Shown here: positions 52,185 to 61,175 of the stretch, piece after piece
Layout of the letters: each line of letters begins with the position of its first letter
Numbering within the stretch: position 1 is the first letter of the stretch
Origin: Streptococcus ruminicola
Lineage (GTDB): Bacteria > Bacillota > Bacilli > Lactobacillales > Streptococcaceae
Direction: 5' to 3'
DNA: 64,000 nt
NCBI RefSeq assembly: GCF_011387195.1
Contig: NZ_CP046919.1
Location: forward strand, 1,426,001 to 1,490,000
The notes under the pieces: generated by a model
What the model was told of the DNA's origin: nothing
What the model saw: the letters and a program-made list of their open reading frames with translations, nothing else
Database searches by the model: none
Made by a program: the position numbers and the translations under genes

Positions 52185-53750
52185 ATGCGTAAAGTTGAAT
52201 TTCTTGATACCACTCTTCGTGATGGCGAACAAACGCCAGGGGTGAATTTTTCAGTTAAAGAAAAAGTTGCGATTGCTAAGCAACTTGAAAAATGGGGCAT
52301 TGCATCAATTGAGGCTGGATTCCCAGCTGCCAGCCCAGATTCTTTTGAAGCTGTTCGCCAAATTGCTGAAGCTATGACAACAACAGCGGTGTCTGGATTG
52401 GCTCGTTCAGTCAAAGCCGATATCGATGCTTGCTATGAAGCTTTGAAAGATGCTAAATACCCGCAATGTCATGTCTTCATCGCGACAAGTCCAATTCACC
52501 GTGAATACAAACTGAAAAAGACAAAAGAAGAAATTCTTGATATTATCAAAGAACATGTAACTTATGCGCGTAGTAAATTTGATGTGGTAGAATTTTCTCC
52601 AGAAGATGCTACTAGAACGGAACTTGATTATCTTCTTCAAGTAGTTCAAACAGCGGTAGATGCTGGCGCAACTTACATTAATATTCCTGATACTGTTGGG
52701 TTTACAACGCCTGAAGAGTTTGGTCATATTTTCAAATACCTTATTGAAAATGTAACATCTGACCGTGAAATTATCTTTAGTCCGCACTGTCACGATGACC
52801 TTGGGATGGCAACAGCTAACACACTTGCTGCTATTAAAAATGGTGCAGGACGTATTGAAGGTACGGTCAATGGTATCGGTGAACGCGCAGGTAACGTTGC
52901 CCTTGAAGAAGTTGCAGTAGCTCTTAATATCCGCGAAGATTACTATCAAGCAACGTCAGATATTGTTCTTAATGAAACAGTTAACACCTCAGAATTGATT
53001 TCTCGCTTCTCAGGTATTCCAATTCCTAAAAATAAAGCCGTTGTTGGTGGAAATGCCTTCTCACACGAATCAGGGATTCACCAAGATGGTGTGCTTAAAA
53101 ATCCACTTACTTATGAAATCATTACACCAGAGCTTGTTGGGGTTAAGCACAACTCACTTCCTCTTGGAAAACTTTCAGGTCGACATGCTTTTGTTGAAAA
53201 ATTAAAAGAACTTGAAATTGCGTTTGAAGAGGCTGAAATTAAACCACTCTTTGGTAAATTCAAAAAGTTGGCTGATAAGAAAACAGAAATTACAGACGCT
53301 GATATCCGTGCTTTGGTTGCTGGAACAGAAATCGAAAATCCAGAAGGTTTCCATTTTGGTGATTTGAAATTGACGTCTAATCCAGACGAAACGGTTACTG
53401 CTGAGGTGACAATGATTAATGCCGAAGATGAAGAAGTTGATGTAACAGCAGATGGTAAAGGCTCAGTTGAGGCTGTTTATAATGCCGTTGATAAATTCTT
53501 CAACCAAAAAGTTCGTCTACTAAGCTACACAATGGATGCCGTGACAGATGGTATTGATTCTCAAGCGCGCGTATCTGTTTCAGTCGAGAATGATGATACA
53601 GGTACTATTTTTAACGCCTCAGGTATTGATTTTGATGTTCTTAAAGCTGGTGCCATTGCTTATGTGAATGCTAATGCTTTGGTTCAAAAGGAAAATGCGG
53701 GAGAAATTGGCAAGGCTGTTTCATTCCGTGATGTGCCAACAAATGATTAA
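52185..53750 (+). CDS. leuA: 2-isopropylmalate synthase
   Basis: LeuA starts leucine synthesis by condensing acetyl-CoA with 2-oxoisovalerate. The 521 residues have the DRE-TIM barrel (FLDTTLRDGEQTPGVNF at residues 5-21, HCHDDLGMA near 204, GGNAFSHESGIHQDG near 288) and a C-terminal regulatory domain for leucine feedback. An AGAAAGAGG site precedes the ATG. The gene is controlled by the leader-peptide attenuator and probably CodY. Confidence 0.96.
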   Translation: MRKVEFLDTTLRDGEQTPGVNFSVKEKVAIAKQLEKWGIASIEAGFPAASPDSFEAVRQIAEAMTTTAVSGLARSVKADIDACYEALKDAKYPQCHVFIATSPIHREYKLKKTKEEILDIIKEHVTYARSKFDVVEFSPEDATRTELDYLLQVVQTAVDAGATYINIPDTVGFTTPEEFGHIFKYLIENVTSDREIIFSPHCHDDLGMATANTLAAIKNGAGRIEGTVNGIGERAGNVALEEVAVALNIREDYYQATSDIVLNETVNTSELISRFSGIPIPKNKAVVGGNAFSHESGIHQDGVLKNPLTYEIITPELVGVKHNSLPLGKLSGRHAFVEKLKELEIAFEEAEIKPLFGKFKKLADKKTEITDADIRALVAGTEIENPEGFHFGDLKLTSNPDETVTAEVTMINAEDEEVDVTADGKGSVEAVYNAVDKFFNQKVRLLSYTMDAVTDGIDSQARVSVSVENDDTGTIFNASGIDFDVLKAGAIAYVNANALVQKENAGEIGKAVSFRDVPTND

Positions 53751-53795
53751 GAAAGGATAGAGCAAGTAACGTATTTTCTTGCGAGTGATACAAGG

Positions 53796-54833
53796 ATGAC
53801 TAAAAAAATTGTGACATTGGCTGGTGATGGTATCGGACCAGAAATCATGGCAGCAGGTCTTGAAGTTCTTGAAGCTGTTGCTGATAAGATTGGATTTGAT
53901 TATGATATCGATGCTAAACCTTTTGGTGGTGCAGGGATTGACGCTTGCGGTCATCCCCTACCAAAAGATACATTGGATGCTGCCAAAGCTGCGGATGCTA
54001 TTTTGTTAGCAGCTATTGGTGGACCAAAATACGATAATGCAACAGTTCGACCAGAGCAAGGCTTACTTGCTATTCGTAAAGAATTGAATCTGTTTGCTAA
54101 TATCCGTCCTGTTCGTATTTTTGATGCGCTTAAACACTTATCACCATTAAAACCTGAACGCATTGAAGGGGTAGATTTTGTGGTGGTTCGTGAATTAACA
54201 GGTGGCATTTATTTTGGCGAACACAAATTAGAAGATGAAGCTGCGCGTGATATCAATGACTATTCTGCTCAAGAAATCCGTCGCATCATTCGAAAAGCTT
54301 TTGAATTGGCACAAGTTCGTGGCAAAAAAGTGACTAGCATTGACAAACAAAATGTTTTGGCAACTTCAAAGTTATGGCGAAAAGTAGCTGAAGAAGTGGC
54401 GCTAGAATTCCCAGATGTGACTTTGGAACACCAATTGGTAGATAGCGCAGCCATGATTATGATTACTAATCCATCACGTTTTGATGTTGTGGTAACTGAA
54501 AATTTATTTGGTGATATTTTGTCTGATGAATCAAGCGTGCTTCCAGGAACTCTTGGCGTAATGCCTTCAGCTAGCCATTCAGAAAATGGGCCAAGTCTTT
54601 ATGAACCAATTCATGGCTCAGCACCAGATATTGCTGGCAAAGGTATTGCAAATCCAGTCAGCATGATTTTGTCTGTTGCGATGATGCTTCGTGAAAGTTT
54701 CGGGGAACTTGCTGGGGCAGAAATGATTGAAGAAGCTGTCGACAAGACCTTTAACCAAGGTATTTTGACACGTGATCTAGGTGGTCAGGCAACAACAGCA
54801 GAAATGACAGCAGCCATTATTGCAAATCTATGA
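53796..54833 (+). CDS. leuB: 3-isopropylmalate dehydrogenase
   Basis: LeuB oxidatively decarboxylates 3-isopropylmalate with NAD. The 345 residues start MTKKIVTLAGDGIGPEIM and contain ELTGGIYFGEHK, the substrate lysine-tyrosine region, and the NAD loop EPIHGSAPDIAGKGIANP near residue 270. The ribosome binding site is poor: AAGG lies one base from the ATG, and a small GCAAG/CTTGC hairpin is upstream at 53762-53782. Translation may depend on leuA. The stop overlaps the DUF1294 start by four bases. Confidence 0.95.
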   Translation: MTKKIVTLAGDGIGPEIMAAGLEVLEAVADKIGFDYDIDAKPFGGAGIDACGHPLPKDTLDAAKAADAILLAAIGGPKYDNATVRPEQGLLAIRKELNLFANIRPVRIFDALKHLSPLKPERIEGVDFVVVRELTGGIYFGEHKLEDEAARDINDYSAQEIRRIIRKAFELAQVRGKKVTSIDKQNVLATSKLWRKVAEEVALEFPDVTLEHQLVDSAAMIMITNPSRFDVVVTENLFGDILSDESSVLPGTLGVMPSASHSENGPSLYEPIHGSAPDIAGKGIANPVSMILSVAMMLRESFGELAGAEMIEEAVDKTFNQGILTRDLGGQATTAEMTAAIIANL

Positions 54834-55108
54834 GTTTAAAAGATTATACAGTCCTTGCTTTTATCTTTTGGAATGTTTTTGTTTTTATCACTTATGGGGT
54901 TGATAAACAAAAAGCTAAGTCTGGCCATTGGCGAATTCCTGAAAAGACATTGTTGTGGGAAAGTATCTTGCTTGGTGGTCTTGGAGCTTTTCTTGGTGGA
55001 AAGATATTTCATCATAAAACATTAAAGTGGTATTTTAAAGCATCTTGGTATTTAGGGATTATTATTGATATTGCTTTTATTTATTGGATTTTAGTCGTGT
55101 GGCATTAA
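54830..55108 (+). CDS. DUF1294 small membrane protein inside the leu operon
   Basis: The 92-residue protein has three hydrophobic segments and the DUF1294 pattern: WNVFVFITYGVDKQKAK, then RIPEKTLLWESILLGGLGAFLGGKIFHHKT, then KWYFKASWYLGIIIDIAFIYWIL. Function is unknown. It overlaps leuB by ATGA, so it is translationally coupled and shares leucine control. leuC begins 39 bases later. The family is elsewhere often a lone gene or fused to cold-shock domains, so its place here is not explained. Confidence 0.85.
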   Translation: MSLKDYTVLAFIFWNVFVFITYGVDKQKAKSGHWRIPEKTLLWESILLGGLGAFLGGKIFHHKTLKWYFKASWYLGIIIDIAFIYWILVVWH

Positions 55109-55147
55109 ATACTAAAAAAGATAAGAGTAAAGACAGTGGAGGAAAAT

Positions 55148-56536
55148 ATGAGCGGAAAATCGATTTTTGATAAGCTTTGGGAACGTCATGTGATTACTGG
55201 CGAAGAAGGCGAACCACAGCTTATGTATGTTGATCAGCATTATATTCATGAAGTAACAAGTCCGCAGGCCTTTCAAGGTCTTAGAGATGCTGATCGTAAA
55301 GTGCGTCGTCCAGAGTTAACATTTGGAACAACTGACCATAATGTTCCAACGGTTGACATTTTCAATATTCGTGATTTGATTTCAAAAAATCAAATTGATA
55401 CTCTTGCAAGAAACGTTGAAGAATTTGGTATTGACGCAGCAACACACGGAAGCGAACGTCAAGGGATTGTTCATATGGTTGGTCCAGAAACAGGACGCAG
55501 TCAACCCGGTAAATTTATTGTCTGTGGGGACAGCCATACGGCGACACATGGCGCTTTTGGAGCCATTGCTTTTGGTATTGGGACATCAGAAGTGGAGCAT
55601 GTATTTGCAACGCAATGCATTTGGCAAGTTAAACCGAAAAAAATGAAGGTCGAGTTTGTCGGAAAACCACAAAATGGGGTTTATTCAAAAGACTTTATTT
55701 TGGCTTTGATTGCTAAATACGGTGTTGATGCTGGCGTGGGTTATGCGGTCGAATATTGTGGTGAAGCTATTGATGCTCTTTCAATGGATGAACGCATGAC
55801 CATTGCCAATATGTCGATTGAATTTGGTGCTAAAATGGGCTTGATGAACCCAGATCAAAAGACATTTGATTATGTGAAAGGTCGTGAGGCTGCACCAAAA
55901 GGTGATAAATTTGAGCAAGCTGTAGAAGATTGGAAGACATTAGTTTCTGATCCTGATGCAGAGTACGACAAGGTAATCACTATCGATGTTTCTGACTTGG
56001 CACCTATGGTGACTTGGGGGACAAACCCTGAAATGGGTGTTGAATTTGGTCAACCATTCCCAGAAATCAAAGACATGAATGACGAACGTGCCTATCACTA
56101 CATGGACATGAAACCAGGTGAGAAAGCTGAAGATATCGACCTTGGTTATGTCTTCATCGGTTCTTGTACCAATGCTCGATTGTCAGATCTTCAATTGGCA
56201 GCGAAGATTGTCAAAGGAAAACACATTTCTCCAAATTTGACAGCTATCGTTGTTCCAGGATCTCGACCGGTTAAGAAAGAAGCAGAGCGCCTTGGACTTG
56301 ATAAGATTTTCTTGGATGCTGGCTTTGAATGGCGTGAGCCAGGCTGTTCAATGTGTCTTGGAATGAACCCAGACCATGTGCCAGAAGGTGTACATTGTGC
56401 CTCAACAAGTAACCGTAACTTCGAAGGGCGCCAAGGTTTTGGAGCTCGTACACATCTTTGTAGTCCTGCCATGGCGGCAGCGGCAGCGATTGCTGGTAAA
56501 TTTGTAGATGTTCGTCAACTATCAGAAGTAGAATAA
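55148..56536 (+). CDS. leuC: 3-isopropylmalate dehydratase large subunit
   Basis: LeuC holds the 4Fe-4S cluster of isopropylmalate isomerase. The 462 residues contain [20 protein letters not shown] near residue 130 and the cluster cysteines in [11 protein letters not shown] (about 339) and [13 protein letters not shown] (about 402). The ATG at 55148 has GTGGAGGAA upstream; a GTG 12 bases earlier is part of that site. LeuD follows and completes the enzyme. Confidence 0.96.
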   Translation: MSGKSIFDKLWERHVITGEEGEPQLMYVDQHYIHEVTSPQAFQGLRDADRKVRRPELTFGTTDHNVPTVDIFNIRDLISKNQIDTLARNVEEFGIDAATHGSERQGIVHMVGPETGRSQPGKFIVCGDSHTATHGAFGAIAFGIGTSEVEHVFATQCIWQVKPKKMKVEFVGKPQNGVYSKDFILALIAKYGVDAGVGYAVEYCGEAIDALSMDERMTIANMSIEFGAKMGLMNPDQKTFDYVKGREAAPKGDKFEQAVEDWKTLVSDPDAEYDKVITIDVSDLAPMVTWGTNPEMGVEFGQPFPEIKDMNDERAYHYMDMKPGEKAEDIDLGYVFIGSCTNARLSDLQLAAKIVKGKHISPNLTAIVVPGSRPVKKEAERLGLDKIFLDAGFEWREPGCSMCLGMNPDHVPEGVHCASTSNRNFEGRQGFGARTHLCSPAMAAAAAIAGKFVDVRQLSEVE

Positions 56537-56548
56537 AGGAGAGAGACC

Positions 56549-57139
56549 ATGGAAAAATTTACCGTCTATACAGGGAAGTCTGTCCCTTTGATGAATGATA
56601 ATATTGACACTGACCAACTGATTCCAAAGCAATTTTTAAAAGCTGTTGATAAAAAAGGTTTCGGAAAAAATCTCCTTTTTGAATGGCGTTATTTAAATGA
56701 TAATTACGATGAAAATCCTGATTTTATCTTTAATCAGCCTGAATATCGTGATGCGACGATTTTAATTTCTGGAGATAATTTTGGGTCAGGGTCATCACGT
56801 GAACATGCTGCCTGGGCGCTTGAAGATTATGGTTTTCGTTGTGTGATTGCGGGTTCGTTTTCAGACATTCATTATAATAATGAATTAAAAAATGGCATGC
56901 TTCCCATTGTTCAACCATTGGAAGTGCGTCAAAAGTTAGCTGCGCTACCTGCAGGAGAAGAAATTACCATTGATTTGCCAAATCAAGTCATCAAATCATC
57001 ATCTGGCGAATTTCCATTTGAAATCGATAGTGAGTGGAAACGTAAGCTTGTTCTCGGTCTTGATGATATCGGGATTACTCTTCAGTATGAAGAATTGATT
57101 TCAGCCTACGAAAAAAATCGTCCAAGTTACTGGCAATAA
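56549..57139 (+). CDS. leuD: 3-isopropylmalate dehydratase small subunit
   Basis: LeuD is the swivelling domain that completes the LeuC active site. The 196 residues contain [14 protein letters not shown] and [33 protein letters not shown], the substrate-binding loop. AAAGGAGAG precedes the ATG, 12 bases behind leuC. It ends the operon. Confidence 0.96.
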   Translation: MEKFTVYTGKSVPLMNDNIDTDQLIPKQFLKAVDKKGFGKNLLFEWRYLNDNYDENPDFIFNQPEYRDATILISGDNFGSGSSREHAAWALEDYGFRCVIAGSFSDIHYNNELKNGMLPIVQPLEVRQKLAALPAGEEITIDLPNQVIKSSSGEFPFEIDSEWKRKLVLGLDDIGITLQYEELISAYEKNRPSYWQ

Positions 57140-57189
57140 AGTATTAAGCAGTAGGCAACCTAACTAAGCAGTCATTATAATATAAATTG

Positions 57190-57222
57190 AGTTGAGATGC
57201 CATTGTCTCAGCTCTTTTTTAC
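57190..57222 (+). terminator. Terminator after leuD
   Basis: GAGTTGAGA and TCTCAGCTC pair with one wobble around seven bases, with a T run. Confidence 0.8.
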
Positions 57223-57275
57223 ATCAAATTCACCAAAATATCATTTTTTCAAAGTATGACGAAGCAGGCTTTTTT

Positions 57276-57291
57276 TGATATAATTAAGCTT
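57276..57291 (+). promoter_or_regulatory. Extended -10 promoter of the fRMsr-dnaX pair (leaderless layout)
   Basis: TGATATAAT at 57276-57284 ends seven bases before the ATG at 57292 and no ribosome binding site lies between. Confidence 0.6.
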
Positions 57292-57789
57292 ATGGAAAAT
57301 ACTAAGAAAATTGAGAATTATGAAATCATGTTAGCGCAAGCAAATGCTTTATTTGCTAACGAAAAAAACTTGTTGTCTAACCTTTCAAATGCAAGTGCGC
57401 TCTTGAAGATGACTTTGCCAAATTCTGTTTTTACTGGCTTTTACCTTTTCAATGGTGAAGAGTTGCTTCTTGGGCCATTCCAAGGTGGGGTATCTTGCGT
57501 ACATATTAAACTTGGTAAAGGTGTTTGTGGAGAATCAGCAGCTAAACGAGAAACAATGATTGTTGCAGATGTGACAAAACACGCCAACTACATTGCATGT
57601 GATTCTGCTGCCATGAGTGAAATCGTTGTTCCAATGGTTAAAGATGACAAACTTGTTGGTGTTTTAGATTTGGATTCACGTTTGACAGATGATTATGATG
57701 CTGTTGACCAAGAGTATCTTGAAAAATTTGCAGCTATTCTTGTCGAAAAATCATATTGGAATCTAGATATGTTTGGAGTTGAAAAATAA
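57292..57789 (+). CDS. msrC: Free-methionine-(R)-sulfoxide reductase (GAF domain)
   Basis: This 165-residue GAF-domain enzyme reduces free methionine-R-sulfoxide with thioredoxin. The catalytic and resolving cysteines lie in GPFQGGVSCVHIKLGKGVCGESA (about residues 71-83) and YIACDSAAMSEIVVP (about 103). The start at 57292 fits relatives; the longer frame overlaps the promoter. A -10 box ends seven bases upstream, so the mRNA is probably leaderless. The stop overlaps the dnaX start by one base, joining an oxidative repair gene to a replication gene. Confidence 0.9.
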   Translation: MENTKKIENYEIMLAQANALFANEKNLLSNLSNASALLKMTLPNSVFTGFYLFNGEELLLGPFQGGVSCVHIKLGKGVCGESAAKRETMIVADVTKHANYIACDSAAMSEIVVPMVKDDKLVGVLDLDSRLTDDYDAVDQEYLEKFAAILVEKSYWNLDMFGVEK

Positions 57790-59468
57790 TGTATCAAGCC
57801 CTCTATCGAAAATACCGTAGCCAAACCTTTGATGAAATGGTTGGGCAAACGGTTATTTCAACGACTTTAAAACAAGCAGTTTCTTCTGGCAAAATCAGCC
57901 ATGCTTACTTGTTTTCAGGTCCACGAGGAACTGGTAAAACCAGTGCCGCTAAAATTTTTGCAAAGGCTATGAACTGCCCTCACCAGGTCGATGGTGAACC
58001 ATGTAATCATTGCGATATTTGTCGTGATATTACAAATGGTAGTCTTGAAGATGTCATTGAGATTGACGCGGCGTCTAATAATGGGGTTGATGAAATTCGT
58101 GAAATTCGTGATAAGTCAACCTATGCACCAAGTCGTGCCACTTATAAAGTTTATATCATCGATGAAGTTCACATGCTTTCAACGGGGGCATTTAATGCGC
58201 TTCTAAAAACCTTAGAAGAACCAACAGAAAATGTTGTTTTCATCTTAGCGACTACTGAACTGCATAAAATTCCTGCGACAATTTTGTCACGTGTTCAACG
58301 TTTTGAATTTAAAGCGATTAAGTTAGCGGCTATTCGAGACCATTTGGCTAATATTCTTGGCAAAGAAGGCATTACATACGAAGAAGATGCTTTGACCTTG
58401 ATTGCACGCTGCGCAGAAGGTGGAATGCGTGATGCTTTGTCTATTCTTGACCAAGCGCTAAGTCTTACAAGTGATAATCATGTCTCACTTAGCATTGCTG
58501 AAGAAATCACAGGCAGTATTTCAATGACGGCTTTGGATGATTTTGTGGCAAATATTTTAGCCAATCAAACTAGCCAAGCTCTGACAAATCTTGAAACAAT
58601 TTTCGATAGTGGCAAGAGCATGAGTCGTTTTGCCACAGATTTATTGAACTATCTTCGTGATTTATTAGTGGTTCAAAGTGGCGGTGAAAATACACACACG
58701 AGTCAAGTTTTTCAAGAGAATTTGGCTAATGTTCAACAAGAGCGTATTTTTGCGATGATTGACTTGGTGACCAAAGCTTTACCTGAAATCAAAAATGGTG
58801 TTCAGCCTAAGATTTACGCCGAAATGTTGACCATTCAGTTGTCAGAATCAGGTAAACAAACCGCTCTAGCTCAGGTTCCAGAAGGATTGTCAGATGAGTT
58901 AGCTAGACTACAGTCAGAAATCAAAGACTTGAAAAAACAACTAGCTAATCTGGACAGCTCTGCGATTTCACCACAATCAACCAAGCGTCCAAAAACAAAT
59001 TCTAGCTATCGCTATAAAGTTGACCGTGTCAAGATTTTAACTATCATGGAAGAAACGATTGTTGATAGTCAGAAATCAAGAGAGTATCTTGAAGCCCTTA
59101 AAGGCGCTTGGAATGAAATTTTGGATAGCATTTCAGCTCAAGACCGCGCACTTTTGCTTGGTTCTGAACCAGTTCTTGCAAATAGCGAAAATGCCATTTT
59201 GGCTTTTGATGCAGCCTTTAATGCCGAGCAAGCCATGAAACGAACAGACCTTAATGACATGTTTGGTAATATCATGAGTAAAGCTGCTGGCTTTTCACCA
59301 AATATTTTGGCTGTCCCGCGAAAAGACTTTAACAGTATCCGAACAGAATTTGCTCAAAATCTTAAAAAGAAAAAGCAAAACCCAGTAGAGGAAGAAGTTA
59401 AAGATGACTCTTTCATTCCAGAAGGTTTTGACTTTCTAGCAGATAAAATTAACAAAGTAGAAGATTAA
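57789..59468 (+). CDS. dnaX: DNA polymerase III subunits gamma and tau
   Basis: DnaX is the motor of the clamp loader. The 559 residues begin MYQALYRKYRSQTFDEMVGQ, with the P-loop SGPRGTGKTSAAK near residue 45, four zinc cysteines in CPHQVDGEPCNHCDIC, and VYIIDEVHMLSTGAFNALLKTLEEP. The C-terminal half is the tau-specific part. No typical slippery site for making gamma is seen in the middle; A-rich runs near 59365 are close to the end only. It depends on the msrC promoter and overlaps that gene by one base. Confidence 0.96.
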   Translation: MYQALYRKYRSQTFDEMVGQTVISTTLKQAVSSGKISHAYLFSGPRGTGKTSAAKIFAKAMNCPHQVDGEPCNHCDICRDITNGSLEDVIEIDAASNNGVDEIREIRDKSTYAPSRATYKVYIIDEVHMLSTGAFNALLKTLEEPTENVVFILATTELHKIPATILSRVQRFEFKAIKLAAIRDHLANILGKEGITYEEDALTLIARCAEGGMRDALSILDQALSLTSDNHVSLSIAEEITGSISMTALDDFVANILANQTSQALTNLETIFDSGKSMSRFATDLLNYLRDLLVVQSGGENTHTSQVFQENLANVQQERIFAMIDLVTKALPEIKNGVQPKIYAEMLTIQLSESGKQTALAQVPEGLSDELARLQSEIKDLKKQLANLDSSAISPQSTKRPKTNSSYRYKVDRVKILTIMEETIVDSQKSREYLEALKGAWNEILDSISAQDRALLLGSEPVLANSENAILAFDAAFNAEQAMKRTDLNDMFGNIMSKAAGFSPNILAVPRKDFNSIRTEFAQNLKKKKQNPVEEEVKDDSFIPEGFDFLADKINKVED

Positions 59469-59498
59469 AAGGAAGTTTCGATTGAAACTTCCTTTTAA
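59467..59498 (+). terminator. Terminator-like hairpin after dnaX
   Basis: AAAAGGAAGTTTC and GAAACTTCCTTTT flank four bases. The T run is short. Confidence 0.7.
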
Positions 59499-59540
59499 CG
59501 TGAAATCGTGCCAGCGAAAACTGCTAAAAGCAGCTATCTA

Positions 59541-59555
59541 TGCTATAATAAAGAT
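59541..59555 (+). promoter_or_regulatory. Extended -10 promoter of the small membrane protein gene (leaderless layout)
   Basis: TGCTATAAT at 59541-59549 ends exactly six bases before the ATG at 59556. Confidence 0.6.
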
Positions 59556-59750
59556 ATGACTATAAGACGTTTTATTTTAATGGCACTCATGTGCGCCTTT
59601 GAAACCTACTTTTTTAACGAATGTTTATTTAATGGTGATTATTTCTTCGCTTTCTTTTGGGGGTTATTTTTGCTACGTGACCTTCAACGTGCCTACACGG
59701 TTGATAAGGTCTTGCAGACCCTAACATCAACTACCAAGAAGAAAGACTGA
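59556..59750 (+). CDS. Small membrane protein, DUF3272-like
   Basis: The 64 residues begin MTIRRFILMALMCAFETYFFNECLF, with one or two membrane helices and a basic tail ending TSTTKKKD. This is what I recall of the streptococcal DUF3272 family, found next to dnaX or birA; function is unknown. The start is the ATG at 59556, six bases behind TGCTATAAT and without a ribosome binding site, so leaderless translation is likely. Its last 20 bases overlap the 3' end of birA, which is convergent. Confidence 0.75.
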   Translation: MTIRRFILMALMCAFETYFFNECLFNGDYFFAFFWGLFLLRDLQRAYTVDKVLQTLTSTTKKKD

Positions 59751-60663
59751 TTTCACCGCTACGAAGCAATTTTTCTTGACCGTTGTCGAGTTTGACAATC
59801 AGATGCCCTTTATTGGTAATGTCTTGGGCGATTCCTGAGTATAGACAATCATTTTCTGTAAAAGTCACTTGTTTATCTAAGACAAGTGATTTTTCTTTGT
59901 AAACTTTGATTAAATCTTTTTCTGGAATAGTGAAGAAGAGTTTCCAAATTTCGGTGATGAGTTGGTTGCGCGTGATGCTAGGTTGCTCAGAAAAAAGTGA
60001 GCCAGCTTTTTTGGAAATATCATCTGGAAAATCCGTAACGTGAAAATTAATGCCAACGCCGATAATGACATCGGTAATCAAGCCAGTTTCAACCGATGAG
60101 ATAGCTTCAGTTAAAATGCCAGCGATTTTTTTACCATTGTAATAGATGTCATTGACCCATTTGATGTCTGTTTCGATGCCTGTCAAGCGAGAAATAGCTT
60201 TTACAATGCTTGAAGCAACCATAAGAGTATATGGCTTGATTTCTTCAAAAGGTACATTGGGTTTAAGGTGGAGAGACATGTAAATGCCTCCTTGTTTTGA
60301 AGCAAAAAACTTTCTGCCAAATCTTCCTTTAGCCTGCTCTTGACTTGGAGCTAAGTAGAGGTGCGCTTCTTTATCTTCATCTAAATGATTTTTAGCATCT
60401 AATTGAGTTGATTGACTTTTTTCGTTGAGACTAACAGCTATCTTTAAATCTTTAGAAATGATTTCTGGAAGTAGCAAGTCACCTGAGAGAATTTTATAGC
60501 CACGTTTTTTAACAGAATCAATCTGAACGCCTTTTTCTTCTAAAGTCTTGATGGCTTTCCAAATAGCGGTGCGTGACAGTTCGAATTCATTTGCCAAAGT
60601 CTCTCCGCTAATGTGATCATTTTGGTTTTGTAAATAATGATAAATTTTTTCATAGGTTTTCAT
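59731..60663 (-). CDS. birA: Biotin-protein ligase / biotin operon repressor
   Basis: BirA attaches biotin to carboxylases. The 310 residues start with a winged helix (ISGETLANEFELSRTAIWKAIKTLEEKG, residues 18-45), so it may also repress biotin genes. The ligase core has KGRFGRKFFASKQGGIYMSL near residue 113 and KWVNDIYYNGKKIAGIL near 166. The biotinyl-AMP loop reads KGRFGR, shorter than the GRGRRGR of E. coli. TATACT lies six bases before the ATG with no ribosome binding site. It overlaps the convergent small gene by 20 bases. Confidence 0.93.
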   Translation of the reverse strand: MKTYEKIYHYLQNQNDHISGETLANEFELSRTAIWKAIKTLEEKGVQIDSVKKRGYKILSGDLLLPEIISKDLKIAVSLNEKSQSTQLDAKNHLDEDKEAHLYLAPSQEQAKGRFGRKFFASKQGGIYMSLHLKPNVPFEEIKPYTLMVASSIVKAISRLTGIETDIKWVNDIYYNGKKIAGILTEAISSVETGLITDVIIGVGINFHVTDFPDDISKKAGSLFSEQPSITRNQLITEIWKLFFTIPEKDLIKVYKEKSLVLDKQVTFTENDCLYSGIAQDITNKGHLIVKLDNGQEKLLRSGEISLSSW

Positions 60664-60669
60664 ACCAAT

Positions 60670-60675
60670 AGTATA
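60670..60675 (-). promoter_or_regulatory. -10 box of birA, six bases from its ATG
   Basis: On the minus strand TATACT is followed by ATTGGT and then the ATG. No good -35 and no TG extension is seen, so this is weaker than the other leaderless candidates. Confidence 0.4.
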
Positions 60676-60760
60676 ATATATTTTTTCTAAATATTCTTAA
60701 TGAAAAATGAATTTGTTACGAAATGGTAAGAATTTTTCTATAGGCAATTTGGGTAAAACG

Positions 60761-60769
60761 TGGTACAAT
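60761..60769 (+). promoter_or_regulatory. Extended -10 promoter of metK
   Basis: TGGTACAAT is the best promoter candidate ahead of metK. It would give a leader of about 400 nt. Confidence 0.55.
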
Positions 60770-60775
60770 ATTCTA

Positions 60776-61175
60776 GTCAATGAGTCCCGATAAGACAATC
60801 TGGCGGTTTAATAGTGTGTTCTTCTTCGTTAGCTCATCTTGATATTCTTCAGTATTATCTGCGATTTCGCTGACTTGACTAACACGCTATTGACCGCGCC
60901 ATCTCTTTTTTGAAGATACAGATTGGTACTTTGTAACTCACTAGAAATGTCTGCTACTGAAAGTAGCTAGTCATTTCACGGAAAGCCGCTATGGCGCTTT
61001 CCTAAGTGACTTATTAGGTCAAAAACTAAAAGATAATCGTTTTAGTTTTTGACCGTCATAACTCTCACTGAAATGATGCTATTTTTGTACAGGTATTTCA
61101 AGGAAAAAATTTTTCCGACATTTTAATACCTAGAGGTGTTAGAATGAAAAAATAATGATATGGGGGGACATTTTT
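60776..61175 (+). promoter_or_regulatory. Long structured leader of metK, class not recognised
   Basis: No gene is present. Domain 1 is a 20-pair stem between 60801-60820 and 60881-60901 (TGGCGGTTTAATAG... with one bulge and one mismatch), followed by six Ts at 60906, like a terminator. Domain 2 (60934-61075) has GAAATG/CATTTC around GCTACT/AGTAGC, GGAAAGC/GCTTTCC, and a perfect 15-bp hairpin starting GGTCAAAAACTAAAA at 61018. Domain 3 is AGGTATT/AATACCT around GGAAAAA/TTTTTCC at 61091-61131. The ribosome binding site is the unusual GGGGGGA. I could not match SAM-I or SMK motifs. Confidence 0.6.

Noticed and set aside
52407..52949. 180-codon open frame antisense to leuA
   Set aside because: Composition is unlike a protein and it lies entirely in leuA.
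57256..57291. N-terminal extension of the fRMsr protein
   Set aside because: The extra 12 residues would be encoded across the -10 box, and family members start near the ATG at 57292.
59360..59380. Programmed frameshift site in dnaX
   Set aside because: The A-rich run is close to the C terminus, where a shift would not create a gamma-like product, and no slippery heptamer with stem-loop is seen in mid-gene.
61091..61175. SMK-box (SAM-III) riboswitch before metK
   Set aside because: The characteristic GGATGGC, GATGCC and GTAACCGAAAGGGGG pieces are not found in the right order near the start codon. Kept only as an unclassified leader.
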